From Propionispora vibrioides (lineage in GTDB: Bacteria; Bacillota; Negativicutes; Propionisporales; Propionisporaceae), in assembly GCF_900110485.1 (NCBI RefSeq), contig NZ_FODY01000012.1, positions 1 through 64,000 of the forward strand: a stretch of DNA of 64,000 nucleotides, given 5' to 3'. Below are positions 50,690 to 59,853 of the stretch, piece after piece. Position 1 is the first letter of the stretch; each line of letters starts with the position of its first letter. The notes under the pieces are model-generated. The model saw nothing but the letters and a program-made list of their open reading frames with translations. It did not search any database and was not told the origin of the DNA. Made by a program: the position numbers and the translations under genes.

Positions 50690-51012
50690 ACTAGCTTGTC
50701 GTCCCTTTGTCATTGCCACAAAGGGACCCAAAAGCTAGGCCTGCCTTCCAAAAAACTTAAGAAAAGACTTGGCTTGTGTCGAATCCCTAAGGACGTAGAC
50801 AGAAGCCTTAGTCGTTCTTACTTATGATCAGAAGGTCTATGCTTTCTGATCATGTGAAAAATTGCCGGCTTACTAAAATCCGTAAACTCGCTTCGCTCAA
50901 ACAAATACCCAAAGGGCACAGCGCGGATTTCTTAACGTAAGCCGGCAATTTTTCATCCTTCGGAACGTATTTTTCCGGAAAAGGCCGAACAGGGAACCAA
51001 AACAAAGCTATT
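50690..51012. repeat. Dispersed modular hairpin repeat family A, copy 2
   Basis: Inverted relative to 12284-12520. Same 19-bp arms (50855-50873, 50937-50955) and same GTCCCTTTGT/ACAAAGGGAC stem (50701-50710, 50718-50727). It carries about 85 extra bases with two more stems (CTAAGG/CCTTAG at 50787-50811 and ATGATCAGAA/TTCTGATCAT at 50824-50853) and about 20 extra bases in the main loop. Occupies most of the gap between the convergent encapsulin and hexokinase genes. Confidence 0.85.
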
Positions 51013-51097
51013 ACGATTCTCTTAATACGGCGGCCTCTTTACTACTCCCGCCATGACCTATTTCTACCACCGGATCTCCTCCGCCCAGGAAAGCTCA

Positions 51098-52426
51098 TCA
51101 TGTCTGCCGTTTAACGGCAATTGCCGCCGCTATCGCCGCTCCAACGCCGGAGCCATCTTTGGACAGTCTCACCTGTACCTGTTTTGCCTTTTCCTGCAGT
51201 ACCCCATCAATCACCCGGCGAATCTCCTTGGCGTATCCCGGCAGTTTTTCATATAGCGAGCCATCGATAGCAATGGTATGGTTTTGTTCCAACCGGGGAT
51301 CAATGTGCTTAAGAATACCGATATACGTCGCCCCTACCAGCCGGGCCGACCGGACGGCAATCACACCGGCCACTTTGACCATAGCCAGGCGGTCTTCCTG
51401 GGAAGAAACCGTAAGCTTCAGCTTTTTCTCCAGCCAACCGGCCACCTCTGCCAAATCAGCATTCCGGTCGCCGAGTAAAAGCGAGATATCCTGGCTGGAA
51501 ATGCTGCCCTGTTGCTCCAGTATTTCCTCCGCTGCTTGCCGGCAAGCGGCAAACAGCCCCTCTGGCAGCAAATGGCGGGTGATAATCCGCAGCAGAGTGC
51601 CCAAATAGCAGCCTGCAACCATCTTTTCCAGCCGCATTGTACCTGGCTGCTCACTTGCCCGGTCAAGCTCATCATCATAGCAGGTCGTCTCCATAGCATC
51701 AAAAAAACCTGATTCCATATTAATAATCATTGGCGGCCACTCAGGCATCTGCGTCTCAAGATAAGCCGTATTATGTCCCGTACCACAGATCGAACCGATA
51801 TCGGCATAGGGATCGCCATAAGCGGCGGTCAGCAGCGTTCCTACCGTATCGTTCGTAATTGCCTGCGGCTTTACAGCAGGCAAGCCGCGCCTTACCAGCG
51901 CTTCGGTAAGCAGGGTATTGATATCAACCCCCTTTACACCGGTGACATTAATTTCTTTTCCCCAGTGGAGCAAGGTCGCTTTATTTATAGCGGTCTGGGC
52001 ACAGGCAAAGGAAAACGTGTGTCCCAAAGAGTAGGCACTCTCCGGTCCGGCTATACCGGCAATATGATCGGCAATAAAATCAAACAGTACTTCACCGGAC
52101 ACTCTGCTATACAGATAGTCATACTGTCCCTGCTCGTCTTTGAGTTGTTTAATCCTCTGCTCCCGTACTATAAAATTTCCGTCCTGTAATAAATCCACCA
52201 GCAATACTCTTATGTTGGTGCCACCAAAATCCAAGGCCAAAAAGGTACCGGACTCGGTTCCTGCCGGTGTTGTGATAAAAGACGGCAGCATTTTCAAAGA
52301 ACTTTTGCCACCGGCCAGGCCTTTTACCATTTCCCGGCGGAAGTTCTCCGCTATCTTTTCTATTTGTTCATCCGATATTGTCATTTGTTCCGTTATTTTG
52401 TCCAGCGCTTTTTGCAATACGTTCAT
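51098..52426 (-). CDS. Eukaryotic-type hexokinase
   Basis: ATG 52426 behind AGGAGGAG gives 442 residues, the size of a single eukaryotic hexokinase unit. Seen: LDFGGTNIRVLLV (phosphate 1), LGHTFSFACAQ, the catalytic-Asp segment NDTVGTLL, and GTGHNTAY. Phosphorylates glucose or another hexose with ATP. Bacteria mostly use ROK or Glk kinases, so this family is uncommon here. Monocistronic; the 52427-52684 gap holds the terminator of the SDR gene. Confidence 0.88.
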   Translation of the reverse strand: MNVLQKALDKITEQMTISDEQIEKIAENFRREMVKGLAGGKSSLKMLPSFITTPAGTESGTFLALDFGGTNIRVLLVDLLQDGNFIVREQRIKQLKDEQGQYDYLYSRVSGEVLFDFIADHIAGIAGPESAYSLGHTFSFACAQTAINKATLLHWGKEINVTGVKGVDINTLLTEALVRRGLPAVKPQAITNDTVGTLLTAAYGDPYADIGSICGTGHNTAYLETQMPEWPPMIINMESGFFDAMETTCYDDELDRASEQPGTMRLEKMVAGCYLGTLLRIITRHLLPEGLFAACRQAAEEILEQQGSISSQDISLLLGDRNADLAEVAGWLEKKLKLTVSSQEDRLAMVKVAGVIAVRSARLVGATYIGILKHIDPRLEQNHTIAIDGSLYEKLPGYAKEIRRVIDGVLQEKAKQVQVRLSKDGSGVGAAIAAAIAVKRQT

Positions 52427-52590
52427 AAGTCTCCTCCTAATCAATAGAGTTTCATAACTATTTAAATGCAAATTCTATGCCATAAAACACTAATTAGCAG
52501 GTAAAAGACCGTAAGTCGGGCTTTGCCGGCACTTCTATTTTTAAGTGTGTAAATATATTGCCGCCCCATCTTCCTGTAAATGCATTTCTG

Positions 52591-52629
52591 TGTAAAAAGA
52601 CCCTGTATAGTTTACTTCTATACAGGGTC
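52591..52629 (-). terminator. Terminator of the SDR gene
   Basis: Perfect twelve-base arms GACCCTGTATAG (52599-52610) and complement (52618-52629), followed by five U residues. Confidence 0.88.
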
Positions 52630-52684
52630 GAAAAAACTTTTAGTTTCCGTTGCTTCCGCCTCCTTGCTTTTACGCTACAAGGGG

Positions 52685-53584
52685 TTACGATTCAGTAATC
52701 ACGCCACCGTTAACGTGCAATACCTGGCCGGAAACAAAGCAGGAATCCTGAGAAGCCAGATAGACATAGGCCGGGGCCAGTTCAAAGGGCTGGCCGGGAC
52801 GCTTCATCGGGGTATCGGTGCCAAACGTGGCAATATAACCGGCCGGCCAGCTTGCCGGTTGCAAAGGAGTCCAGATTGGTCCCGGGGCCACGGCATTCAC
52901 CCGGATTCCCTGGCCTACCAGGGAAAGTGACAGGGATCGCGTAAAACTCACGATAGCCCCTTTGGTCGACGAATAATCAATTAAATACCGGTTCCCCTCA
53001 TATGCCGTAACCGAGGCGGTATTAATGATGGAACTGCCGGAACCTAAATAAGGTAAAGCGGCTTTGGTCATATAAAAAAAAGAAAATATATTGGTACGGA
53101 ACGTGTCCTCCAACTGCCTTGCCGAAATATCCATGATGCTGCACTGAGGGAACTGCACCCCGTGGTTGTTGACAAGTACATCCAGCTTGCCAAAACACTG
53201 CATTGTCTGTTCCACCACATAACCGGCAAAAGGCTCCTCTCGCATATCACCGGCAAGCAGCAGGCACTCTCCGTCCAATTCTTCAATCCGCCTTGCCGTA
53301 TCATTGGCGTCGCGCTGCTCATTCAAGTATACAATGGCAATCGCTGCCCCTTCTTTAGCAAAAGCAATGGCAACAGCACGTCCAATACCGCTGTCGCCAC
53401 CTGTTATAATTGCAACTTTTCCTTTTAGTTTGTCACTGCCCCGGTAATCCGGATTTTCCGAGATAGGCGGCGGCTCCATAATATATTCCAATCCCGGCTG
53501 CCGTTCCTGATGCTGTGGTGGAAATGAAATAGGCTGCTCCTCACATTTCTTCACTTTATCATAATAGGGATATTTAGGATACAT
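52685..53584 (-). CDS. Short-chain dehydrogenase, general stress type
   Basis: 299 residues, longer than a minimal SDR because of an N-terminal arm (about 1-45) typical of the YhdF/YdaD group. Cofactor loop ITGGDSGIGRAVAIAF, NNHG, catalytic Ser before YEGNRYLIDYSSTKG (YxxxK variant with Tyr-Ser-Ser-Thr-Lys), C-terminal VSGQVLHVNGG. Substrate unknown. Confidence 0.82.
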   Translation of the reverse strand: MYPKYPYYDKVKKCEEQPISFPPQHQERQPGLEYIMEPPPISENPDYRGSDKLKGKVAIITGGDSGIGRAVAIAFAKEGAAIAIVYLNEQRDANDTARRIEELDGECLLLAGDMREEPFAGYVVEQTMQCFGKLDVLVNNHGVQFPQCSIMDISARQLEDTFRTNIFSFFYMTKAALPYLGSGSSIINTASVTAYEGNRYLIDYSSTKGAIVSFTRSLSLSLVGQGIRVNAVAPGPIWTPLQPASWPAGYIATFGTDTPMKRPGQPFELAPAYVYLASQDSCFVSGQVLHVNGGVITES

Positions 53585-53650
53585 AATAATTCTCCCTTGC
53601 CCGTTTTATATATCCTATTCCATCTTTTCTTTTTATGTAACCTGCGCTTA

Positions 53651-54316
53651 TCATATAAAGCGTACAGCACACACTCCCGCCATCAATTGCACTTCTTCCA
53701 ATAATTTGTTAGTGTCGTAGCCCCTGGGCACTAAGGCATTTAATTTTAGAACAAGCTGAACATCGCCATGTTCCTTAAGCGGGATCTTCGATTCGCAAAG
53801 CGAAACTTCAATTTCCCTCTCACTCAGAGCACTTATAATTTGACCGATGACCGCCTTATCGCTAAGATCAACAGCCATTTGAACATATTTAGGCAAAAAA
53901 ATCTGCAGAAACTTGGTTAGTACTTCCAAGCCCAGCAATACCAGGATGGTGGCAACCAAGCCCAATAAATACATTCCTGCACCAACCGCCAGGCCAATGC
54001 CGGAGGTGGTCCATAATCCCGCAGCCGTAGTAAGGCCCCGGACCGAATGGCGTTGAATAATAATAGTCCCTACGCCTAGAAATCCAATTCCACTGACCAC
54101 TTGCGCAGCAATTCTACTGGGATCCAGTGCTATCCCTTGCTCAGAAAGGATATCATTAAACGCATATTTTGATATGATCATGATTAAAGCACTGCCAACA
54201 GCCACTAAAAAGTGAGTTCGTAGTCCGGCTTCTTTCCTTTTGCTTTTACGCTCAAAACCTATTATTGCGCCAAAGATTCCTGCCAATAACAGCCGTAAAA
54301 TCAAATGCCCTTCCAT
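53651..54316 (-). CDS. MgtC/SapB family membrane protein
   Basis: ATG 54316 is preferred (AAGG nine bases upstream) over TTG 54325; 221 residues. Four to five N-terminal membrane segments with GAIIGFERKSKRKEAGLRTH and GIGFLGVGTIIIQ, the MgtC signature, then a soluble ACT-like C-terminal domain (about 145-221). Linked to growth at low Mg or membrane ATPase control in other bacteria; role here unproven. Confidence 0.88.
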   Translation of the reverse strand: MEGHLILRLLLAGIFGAIIGFERKSKRKEAGLRTHFLVAVGSALIMIISKYAFNDILSEQGIALDPSRIAAQVVSGIGFLGVGTIIIQRHSVRGLTTAAGLWTTSGIGLAVGAGMYLLGLVATILVLLGLEVLTKFLQIFLPKYVQMAVDLSDKAVIGQIISALSEREIEVSLCESKIPLKEHGDVQLVLKLNALVPRGYDTNKLLEEVQLMAGVCAVRFI

Positions 54317-54338
54317 GTCACTCAACCTTCTTCCCTGC

Positions 54339-54368
54339 AGTATATTTAGTTACTTAAATGAAAGTCAA
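54339..54368 (-). promoter_or_regulatory. Sigma-A promoter of the MgtC gene
   Basis: TTGACT (54363-54368), 18-base spacer, TATACT (54339-54344). The start would lie very close to the gene. Confidence 0.65.
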
Positions 54369-54560
54369 CCATGTATTCATTATATAGATCCTCTAAAAAT
54401 TTGTATATAGATAAAAACACACTTTACCATTTGCCAATACCGGCTTTTGCCTGCGATCCTCACAGTCACGTTATTACTCGAAGTCAGTGCCAGTCATAGC
54501 GGACAGCGGCTTCACAAAAATGTTATTCAAAATATTGCCGAAAATAAAATACATTCTGTC

Positions 54561-55379
54561 TTACTGTCCTTTTCTTCTATTAAATGAACTGGGCGAAACT
54601 CCCGTACGTTTCTTAAACAGCTTGCTAAAATAGTACGGATCGGCATAGCCGACACAGGCGGCAATCTCCGCAACGGAGCAACGGGTCGTGCATAACAACT
54701 CCCGGGCACGACCGATCCGCTGCTGAATCAGATATTCAGTAGGGCCTATACCGGTATGCCGCTGAAACAAATACGTAAACTGCTTGTTATTTAATCCGTA
54801 TTGCGCAGCAATTTGCGATATGGTAAGCGGCTCCATATAATACATATTCATATAGGTTACCGCTTTTTCCACCATCTCCCGCCCGCTCTCGCGGCTTTGG
54901 TTATTCGCACTCAACAGTATCTCACTCATCATTTCCAAAAACAGCACTTTAACCCGTAAAGCCAGGAAAGGCTCCGACGTGGCACAATGTTTATGTAAAC
55001 GGTGCAACAAATCATTGATCCGGGTGTTGCTGCCTGTCTCCAACTCAAAATGAGCTTGTCCATAAGAAACTTTGTCGATTATCTGATCATCGGCCTGATA
55101 ATGAAGCACCATAAAATCCCACTCCGAATCTCCCAACACCTCTTTATCCAGCGACATATTCGGGCCGGCATGAAAAATCTTACCGTACTCCATTTCATAA
55201 GGAACACCGTCAAAAAACATGCGCGCTCTTCCACGCAGGGGAAAAACAAATCCCGAGAAGGGTGGCGTGTACACACCGAAGCATTTCCTGCCAGGAGGCA
55301 CAGTAACCCTAACCACATCAATTATGCTGATATTTACTTTGGCATAATACTGTGCCATTTCTGAAATATCCACACTCAT
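54561..55379 (-). CDS. AraC-family regulator, iron/siderophore type
   Basis: ATG 55379 behind AAAGGAGG gives 272 residues; the longer frame crosses the promoter. N-terminal cupin-like sensor (FSGFVFPLRGRARMFFDG) and C-terminal pair of HTHs (LTISQIAAQYGLNNKQFTYL and SVAEIAACVGYADPYYFSKL). Divergent from the TonB-dependent receptor. Its own promoter is covered by a Fur-like palindrome, so it is probably iron-repressed and activates the receptor operon when siderophore is present. Confidence 0.85.
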   Translation of the reverse strand: MSVDISEMAQYYAKVNISIIDVVRVTVPPGRKCFGVYTPPFSGFVFPLRGRARMFFDGVPYEMEYGKIFHAGPNMSLDKEVLGDSEWDFMVLHYQADDQIIDKVSYGQAHFELETGSNTRINDLLHRLHKHCATSEPFLALRVKVLFLEMMSEILLSANNQSRESGREMVEKAVTYMNMYYMEPLTISQIAAQYGLNNKQFTYLFQRHTGIGPTEYLIQQRIGRARELLCTTRCSVAEIAACVGYADPYYFSKLFKKRTGVSPSSFNRRKGQ

Positions 55380-55418
55380 CTTTGTAAAGGCCTCCTTTAT
55401 TGCAAGATATATGCCTCT

Positions 55419-55447
55419 ATTGTAATATGATCGATATTGATAATCAA
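55419..55447 (-). promoter_or_regulatory. Sigma-A promoter of the AraC regulator gene
   Basis: TTGATT (55442-55447), 17-base spacer, TACAAT (55419-55424). Almost the whole promoter lies within the Fur-like palindrome. Confidence 0.7.
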
Positions 55448-55460
55448 TATCGATCATATT
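55424..55460. promoter_or_regulatory. 37-bp perfect palindrome, Fur-type operator
   Basis: Eighteen-base arms pair perfectly around base 55442. The central GATATTGATAATCAATATC matches the 19-bp Fur consensus at 17 positions. Fe(II)-Fur binding would silence the AraC regulator. Confidence 0.85.
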
Positions 55461-55619
55461 TTTTGTAGTTGTTTCGCTGTAACATCTGACTGTATCTTAT
55501 ACTACCTTGGCAATTACTCATCCCCCACTCTCACCGGAAAAAAATCCATGTTACAGAAGAAATATCTCCATTTACTCCTGTACCTTAACTTTGGTATGCT
55601 ATTGGATGCCATACTTAAT

Positions 55620-55634
55620 TGATATTGATTATCA
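55620..55634 (+). promoter_or_regulatory. Fur box before the TonB-dependent receptor
   Basis: TGATATTGATTATCA matches the 7-1-7 Fur consensus TGATAATNATTATCA at 13 of 14 defined positions, 61 bases upstream of the receptor ATG. The rest of the 55380-55694 gap has no gene. Confidence 0.8.
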
Positions 55635-55694
55635 TTTATATTTTCAGCAACAATTCCTACGGGAAAGTACAGACAGAGGAGAGGAGTCAACTAT

Positions 55695-57929
55695 ATGCGC
55701 AAGAAAAAACTATCGGCTACCCAGAAACGGCTGCTTTGCGCCTTTATCGGCAGCAGTTTGTTCTGGCATACGCCTGTTTTAGGCTATGGGGAGGAAAGCC
55801 CGGAGGCCGTTCCGGCTACCGGGCACACAACAGAAGAAAAAGTCGCCAAAGATTCTGGTCAATATGAATTCAATTTAGAAGGTATCGAGGTTACGGCTAA
55901 ACGCCTGCGTACCACTTCCCCCATTTACGCCGGCGGTCAGGTAGCCCGGGAAAGCAACTTAGGTGTACTGGGCAACAGGGATTTTATGGACACTCCCTTC
56001 AGTATCACCAGCTACACCTCGCAGGCCATCGAAGACCGTCAGGCCAGCACATTGCAGGATATTTTACGGAGTGATTCTTCTGTTCGCTTCGGCACCTCCG
56101 ACGGACATATAATGGAGAATTTCACTATTCGCGGTTTGACGGTAAACAACGAATACATTTACTTTAACGGCATGGCGGGCCTGGCGCCGCAAGGGCGAGT
56201 GCCGCTTGAATTTGTTGACCGGGTGGAAGTTTTAAAAGGCCCTGCCGCCTTGCTTTACGGCGGCGTCAATGCCTCGGTCGGCGGCGCCATAAACCTGGTT
56301 CCCAAACGCGCTGCCGAGGAGGATTTCACCACCCTTACCACCGACTATACCTCTCAGACTCAATTAGGCGGCCACATTGATATCAGCCGTCGGTTCGGTG
56401 AAGATAAAGAACTGGGCGTCCGTTTCAACGGCGTATATAAAGACGGTGAAACGGAAATCGACGACCAGTCGAAAAAGCGCCTCCTTGGCTCTCTGGCTAT
56501 CGACTATACCAAGGATAAATGGCGTACTACGCTGGACGCCTACGGTTCCCAGGAAAGCTATGACAATGGCTCGGTATCGATGTACAATTTTTATCAAAAT
56601 TCCACGACTAAACAATATAGCTATTCCGACGCACCGGACGGTTCAACCAATCTGCTGAAGGGTGCCTATGGCACCCTTCGCAACAATGCCTTTTTATTTA
56701 AGACCGAATACGATTTGCAGGACAATATAACAGCTTACGCCAGTATCGGCAAGCTAGCCAGCACTTCCACCGGCTACATTACCGGTAACCATATCCGTAG
56801 CCTGAAAAGTGATGGAACAGCTACCATCAACTTATATAACCAATACCTCTGGACCGATACCACCTCCGCCGATTTCAGCATACGGGCCAACTATCAGACC
56901 GGCTCGGTCAAGCATCAGCTTAATTTGGGTTATAACCAAACCGATACCGATTCCGCATCAACGTATAACTCCATAACCGGTATTCAAACAAATCTTTATA
57001 ATCCTACGTCTCTTGCATCCTATTACTCATTACTTTCTACTCCATCCCGTCCTAATAAAACCAGCGAAACCAATCTTTCCAGTTTATTCTTCGGTGATAC
57101 ACTGTCTTTTGACAAAGCTAAGACTGAACTGACTTTAGGGCTTCGGAAACAAAACGTGGAAACCTATTCCTATGCGCTTAATACCGGAGCACTAACTTCC
57201 TCATATGAGTCGGATGCTACCACACCGGTTATCGGGTTAGTCGTTAAACCTTGGGGAGACTCCGTATCCCTTTACGCCAATTATATTGAAGCACTCTCAC
57301 CTGGCACAGTTGTTTCTAACACTAGTTATTCTAATTATGGCCAAGTACTGGCCCCCTACCGAACCAAACAACAGGAAGTCGGTGTTAAATGGGATCAAGG
57401 CAAATTTGCCAACACACTGGCCTTCTTCCAGATTAATAAACCAAATAGCCTGGTGGAAAACTCCGTACAGTCCTATGACGGTGAACAAAGGCATGAAGGA
57501 GTTGAATGGAACACCTTTGGCAACGTCTCCGAGCATGTGCGGCTTTTAGGTGGTATTACTTACCTTGACGCCAAAGTAACCCGTGCTGCCTCTAACCAGG
57601 GCAAGGTTCCCTATGGCACACCCAGATGGCTGATGAATGCCGGCGCCGAGTGGGATACGCCGTGGAACCGTGATCTAACACTGTCCCTATTGGCAGTCTA
57701 TACCGGCACACAATACGCCGACAGCGGTAATACCGTCAAACTCCCCAGTTCGGTCCGCTTCGACCTGGGCGCCCGTTACAAAACCACAGTCGACCACACA
57801 CCGGTCACCTTCCGGGCCAATGTAGAGAATATCTTCAATAAGCATTATTGGTCTGGCGCCTTTTCCGATGGTTATGTAACACTAGGCGGCCCTCGTACCT
57901 TTAAGTTATCGGCCACCTGGAACCTGTAA
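55695..57929 (+). CDS. TonB-dependent siderophore receptor
   Basis: 744 residues. Signal peptide (about 1-31, ending LGYGEE), plug domain with FSITSYTSQAIEDRQASTLQ, ENFTIRGL and VEVLKGPAALLYGGVNASVG, then a 22-strand barrel ending NIFNKHYWSGAF...FKLSATWNL. Of the ferrichrome/ferrioxamine-type family. GAGGAG precedes the ATG. Presence of an outer-membrane receptor implies a diderm cell. First gene of an iron-uptake operon running to tonB. Confidence 0.93.
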   Translation: MRKKKLSATQKRLLCAFIGSSLFWHTPVLGYGEESPEAVPATGHTTEEKVAKDSGQYEFNLEGIEVTAKRLRTTSPIYAGGQVARESNLGVLGNRDFMDTPFSITSYTSQAIEDRQASTLQDILRSDSSVRFGTSDGHIMENFTIRGLTVNNEYIYFNGMAGLAPQGRVPLEFVDRVEVLKGPAALLYGGVNASVGGAINLVPKRAAEEDFTTLTTDYTSQTQLGGHIDISRRFGEDKELGVRFNGVYKDGETEIDDQSKKRLLGSLAIDYTKDKWRTTLDAYGSQESYDNGSVSMYNFYQNSTTKQYSYSDAPDGSTNLLKGAYGTLRNNAFLFKTEYDLQDNITAYASIGKLASTSTGYITGNHIRSLKSDGTATINLYNQYLWTDTTSADFSIRANYQTGSVKHQLNLGYNQTDTDSASTYNSITGIQTNLYNPTSLASYYSLLSTPSRPNKTSETNLSSLFFGDTLSFDKAKTELTLGLRKQNVETYSYALNTGALTSSYESDATTPVIGLVVKPWGDSVSLYANYIEALSPGTVVSNTSYSNYGQVLAPYRTKQQEVGVKWDQGKFANTLAFFQINKPNSLVENSVQSYDGEQRHEGVEWNTFGNVSEHVRLLGGITYLDAKVTRAASNQGKVPYGTPRWLMNAGAEWDTPWNRDLTLSLLAVYTGTQYADSGNTVKLPSSVRFDLGARYKTTVDHTPVTFRANVENIFNKHYWSGAFSDGYVTLGGPRTFKLSATWNL

Positions 57930-57931
57930 CT

Positions 57932-58270
57932 ATGACTAAGCCGGTAATAAACTCCCTGCACCTGCTGGCCCGCAAGCTTAAACTCCGGCTCGCAGGGCAG
58001 GATAAAACCACCCAAACCGTATTGCGTATACTGGCAGCTCTGGCCGGCGGCTATACCCTGCTGCTCAGCACCACTATGGCCTTGGTGCTGCTGCTGCCTT
58101 TGCCTAAAGCCGATGCGTTGTTTTTCACTTCTTTGCTGCCTGCCATACTCTATCCGGCTTTGCTTATCTGGACCTTTTCCGGCGCTACCGCCCAGTTTAT
58201 CTGGCACAGACTGCTGTGCGCCACACTGGGCTGCACGATTCTTATTATCATCGCCGTCTGGCTGCGCTGA
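57932..58270 (+). CDS. DUF3649-type iron-uptake membrane protein
   Basis: 112 residues, three or so hydrophobic segments (about 30-55, 60-80, 90-110). Starts two bases after the receptor stop and is followed by a PepSY protein, the same order as DUF3649 genes beside siderophore receptors in proteobacteria. Function unknown, presumably in iron release or transport at the inner membrane. Confidence 0.7.
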   Translation: MTKPVINSLHLLARKLKLRLAGQDKTTQTVLRILAALAGGYTLLLSTTMALVLLLPLPKADALFFTSLLPAILYPALLIWTFSGATAQFIWHRLLCATLGCTILIIIAVWLR

Positions 58271-58282
58271 AGGAGGCCTACT

Positions 58283-59842
58283 ATGACATCACTAAAAGCA
58301 AACTCACTGTTCCGGCAGGGCATGAGCGAATTTCATACCTGGTTCGGCCTGGTCTTCGGCTGGCTGCTGTTCGTCATCTTTCTGACCGGCACGCTCTCGA
58401 TCTTTGCCCAGGAACTGACTTATTGGATGGAGCCTGAAATCAGGCAGGCTCCGGCCACGCCGCTCCAAAGCGTGGCTTCGGCCGACAAAACACTCCGGCA
58501 GCTTGCCCCAACCGCCGATATGTGGATGCTCGAACTGCCGCAAAAACGCCACCCTGATTTAGAAGTAGTCTGGCGAAAGGGCAACACCCAGTTGGAACGG
58601 CATCTTGATCCGGGCACAGGACGGATTCTGCCGGTTAGAAACACCGAAGGCGGCGAATTTTTCGCCCACTTCCATTATGAACTGCACAGCGGCAAGGCCG
58701 GCCTGTGGCTGGTCAGTTTAGCCTCCGCGGTCATGCTGGCCGCTTTGGTATCGGGCATCGTGATCCGCAAGCAGGTTTTTAAAGAATTTTTTGCCTTTCA
58801 CTGGCGAAAAAACTGGTTCAGCGCCCATACTATGACCGGCGTTCTGACGCTGCCCTTCGTGGCTCTGATCACCTATACCGGCCTGACCATTGTCCTTTTT
58901 CTGCTACTGCCTGTCCCGCAAGTGTTATATGGTAGTGCCTGGAAAGGTCCGGCGCTCATTGCATCGCAGAACTTTGACCGTCCCCCGGTCAAACAGCCGG
59001 GCACACTCATTTCCTTAACTTCTCTGTTGCCCCAGGCCGAACAGGAATTGGGTCAGGGCAAAATTGCCTTTGTACGGGTGACCCATCCCGGCGACCGCCA
59101 GGCGGTGGTCACCTTTTACCGTACCGTAGACGATACGGTAACCGCCATGAGTGAAAAAGTTTCCTTTGACGGAGTAACCGGACAGCTTTTGGGCAGCCAG
59201 CATACCTGGACACCGGCCGTCACTATCTACCGCACACTGGTCGGCTTGCATGTTGCCCGCTTCGGCGGCCACCTCATCCCCTGGCTGTATTTCATCGCCG
59301 GTTTGGCAAGCTGCGTTATGATCGCCACCGGACTTATTTTCTTTACAGTAAAACGCCGCAGCCGTTATCTGCGCAGTGAATTAACCCGCATAACCTACCG
59401 CAGTATTGAAGCACTCAATATCACAGCCGTTCTGGGTTCCTCCCTTGCCTGCGTCGGCTATCTCTGGGGCAACCGCTTGCTGCCGACAGCACTGACCGAC
59501 CGAAGCAGCACGGAAATCACCGTATTCTTCAGTCTGTGGTTCCTATCACTGCTGCACGCTTGCTTCCGTCCCTCTCTTCAAGCCTGGCGTGAACAAACCG
59601 GCGTTTTTTCCCTGCTTTGCCTGGGCCTGCCGGTCATAAACGCCTTGACCAGTCACGTCGGCCTCATTCCGTCCCTGTCAGCCGGTGACTGGCTGACAGC
59701 CGGCGTTGATTTGACCACACTTGCGCTTGGTCTCGCGAGTGTTATCGTATTCCGGCAATTAACTGTCCGCATTAGAAACACTCCCGCCGGTTCTGCAGCG
59801 ACTAAGCAGGAACGCTTATTTTCCTGCAAAACTTATCTCTAA
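58283..59842 (+). CDS. PepSY-associated membrane protein (PiuB-like)
   Basis: 519 residues, with membrane segments near 20-40, 145-165, 190-215 and 335-360 and several more at the C-terminus. FHTWFGLVFGWLLFVIFLTG at the N-terminus and HFHYELH are typical of PepSY_TM iron-regulated proteins, some of which act as ferric-siderophore reductases. AGGAGG upstream. Likely reduces iron-siderophore after TonB-driven uptake; inference. Confidence 0.82.
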   Translation: MTSLKANSLFRQGMSEFHTWFGLVFGWLLFVIFLTGTLSIFAQELTYWMEPEIRQAPATPLQSVASADKTLRQLAPTADMWMLELPQKRHPDLEVVWRKGNTQLERHLDPGTGRILPVRNTEGGEFFAHFHYELHSGKAGLWLVSLASAVMLAALVSGIVIRKQVFKEFFAFHWRKNWFSAHTMTGVLTLPFVALITYTGLTIVLFLLLPVPQVLYGSAWKGPALIASQNFDRPPVKQPGTLISLTSLLPQAEQELGQGKIAFVRVTHPGDRQAVVTFYRTVDDTVTAMSEKVSFDGVTGQLLGSQHTWTPAVTIYRTLVGLHVARFGGHLIPWLYFIAGLASCVMIATGLIFFTVKRRSRYLRSELTRITYRSIEALNITAVLGSSLACVGYLWGNRLLPTALTDRSSTEITVFFSLWFLSLLHACFRPSLQAWREQTGVFSLLCLGLPVINALTSHVGLIPSLSAGDWLTAGVDLTTLALGLASVIVFRQLTVRIRNTPAGSAATKQERLFSCKTYL

Positions 59843-59853
59843 GGAGTAAACCG

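Noticed and set aside
51053-51256. Plus-strand frame overlapping the 3' end of the hexokinase gene
   Set aside because: Mostly antisense to hexokinase, no ribosome binding site.
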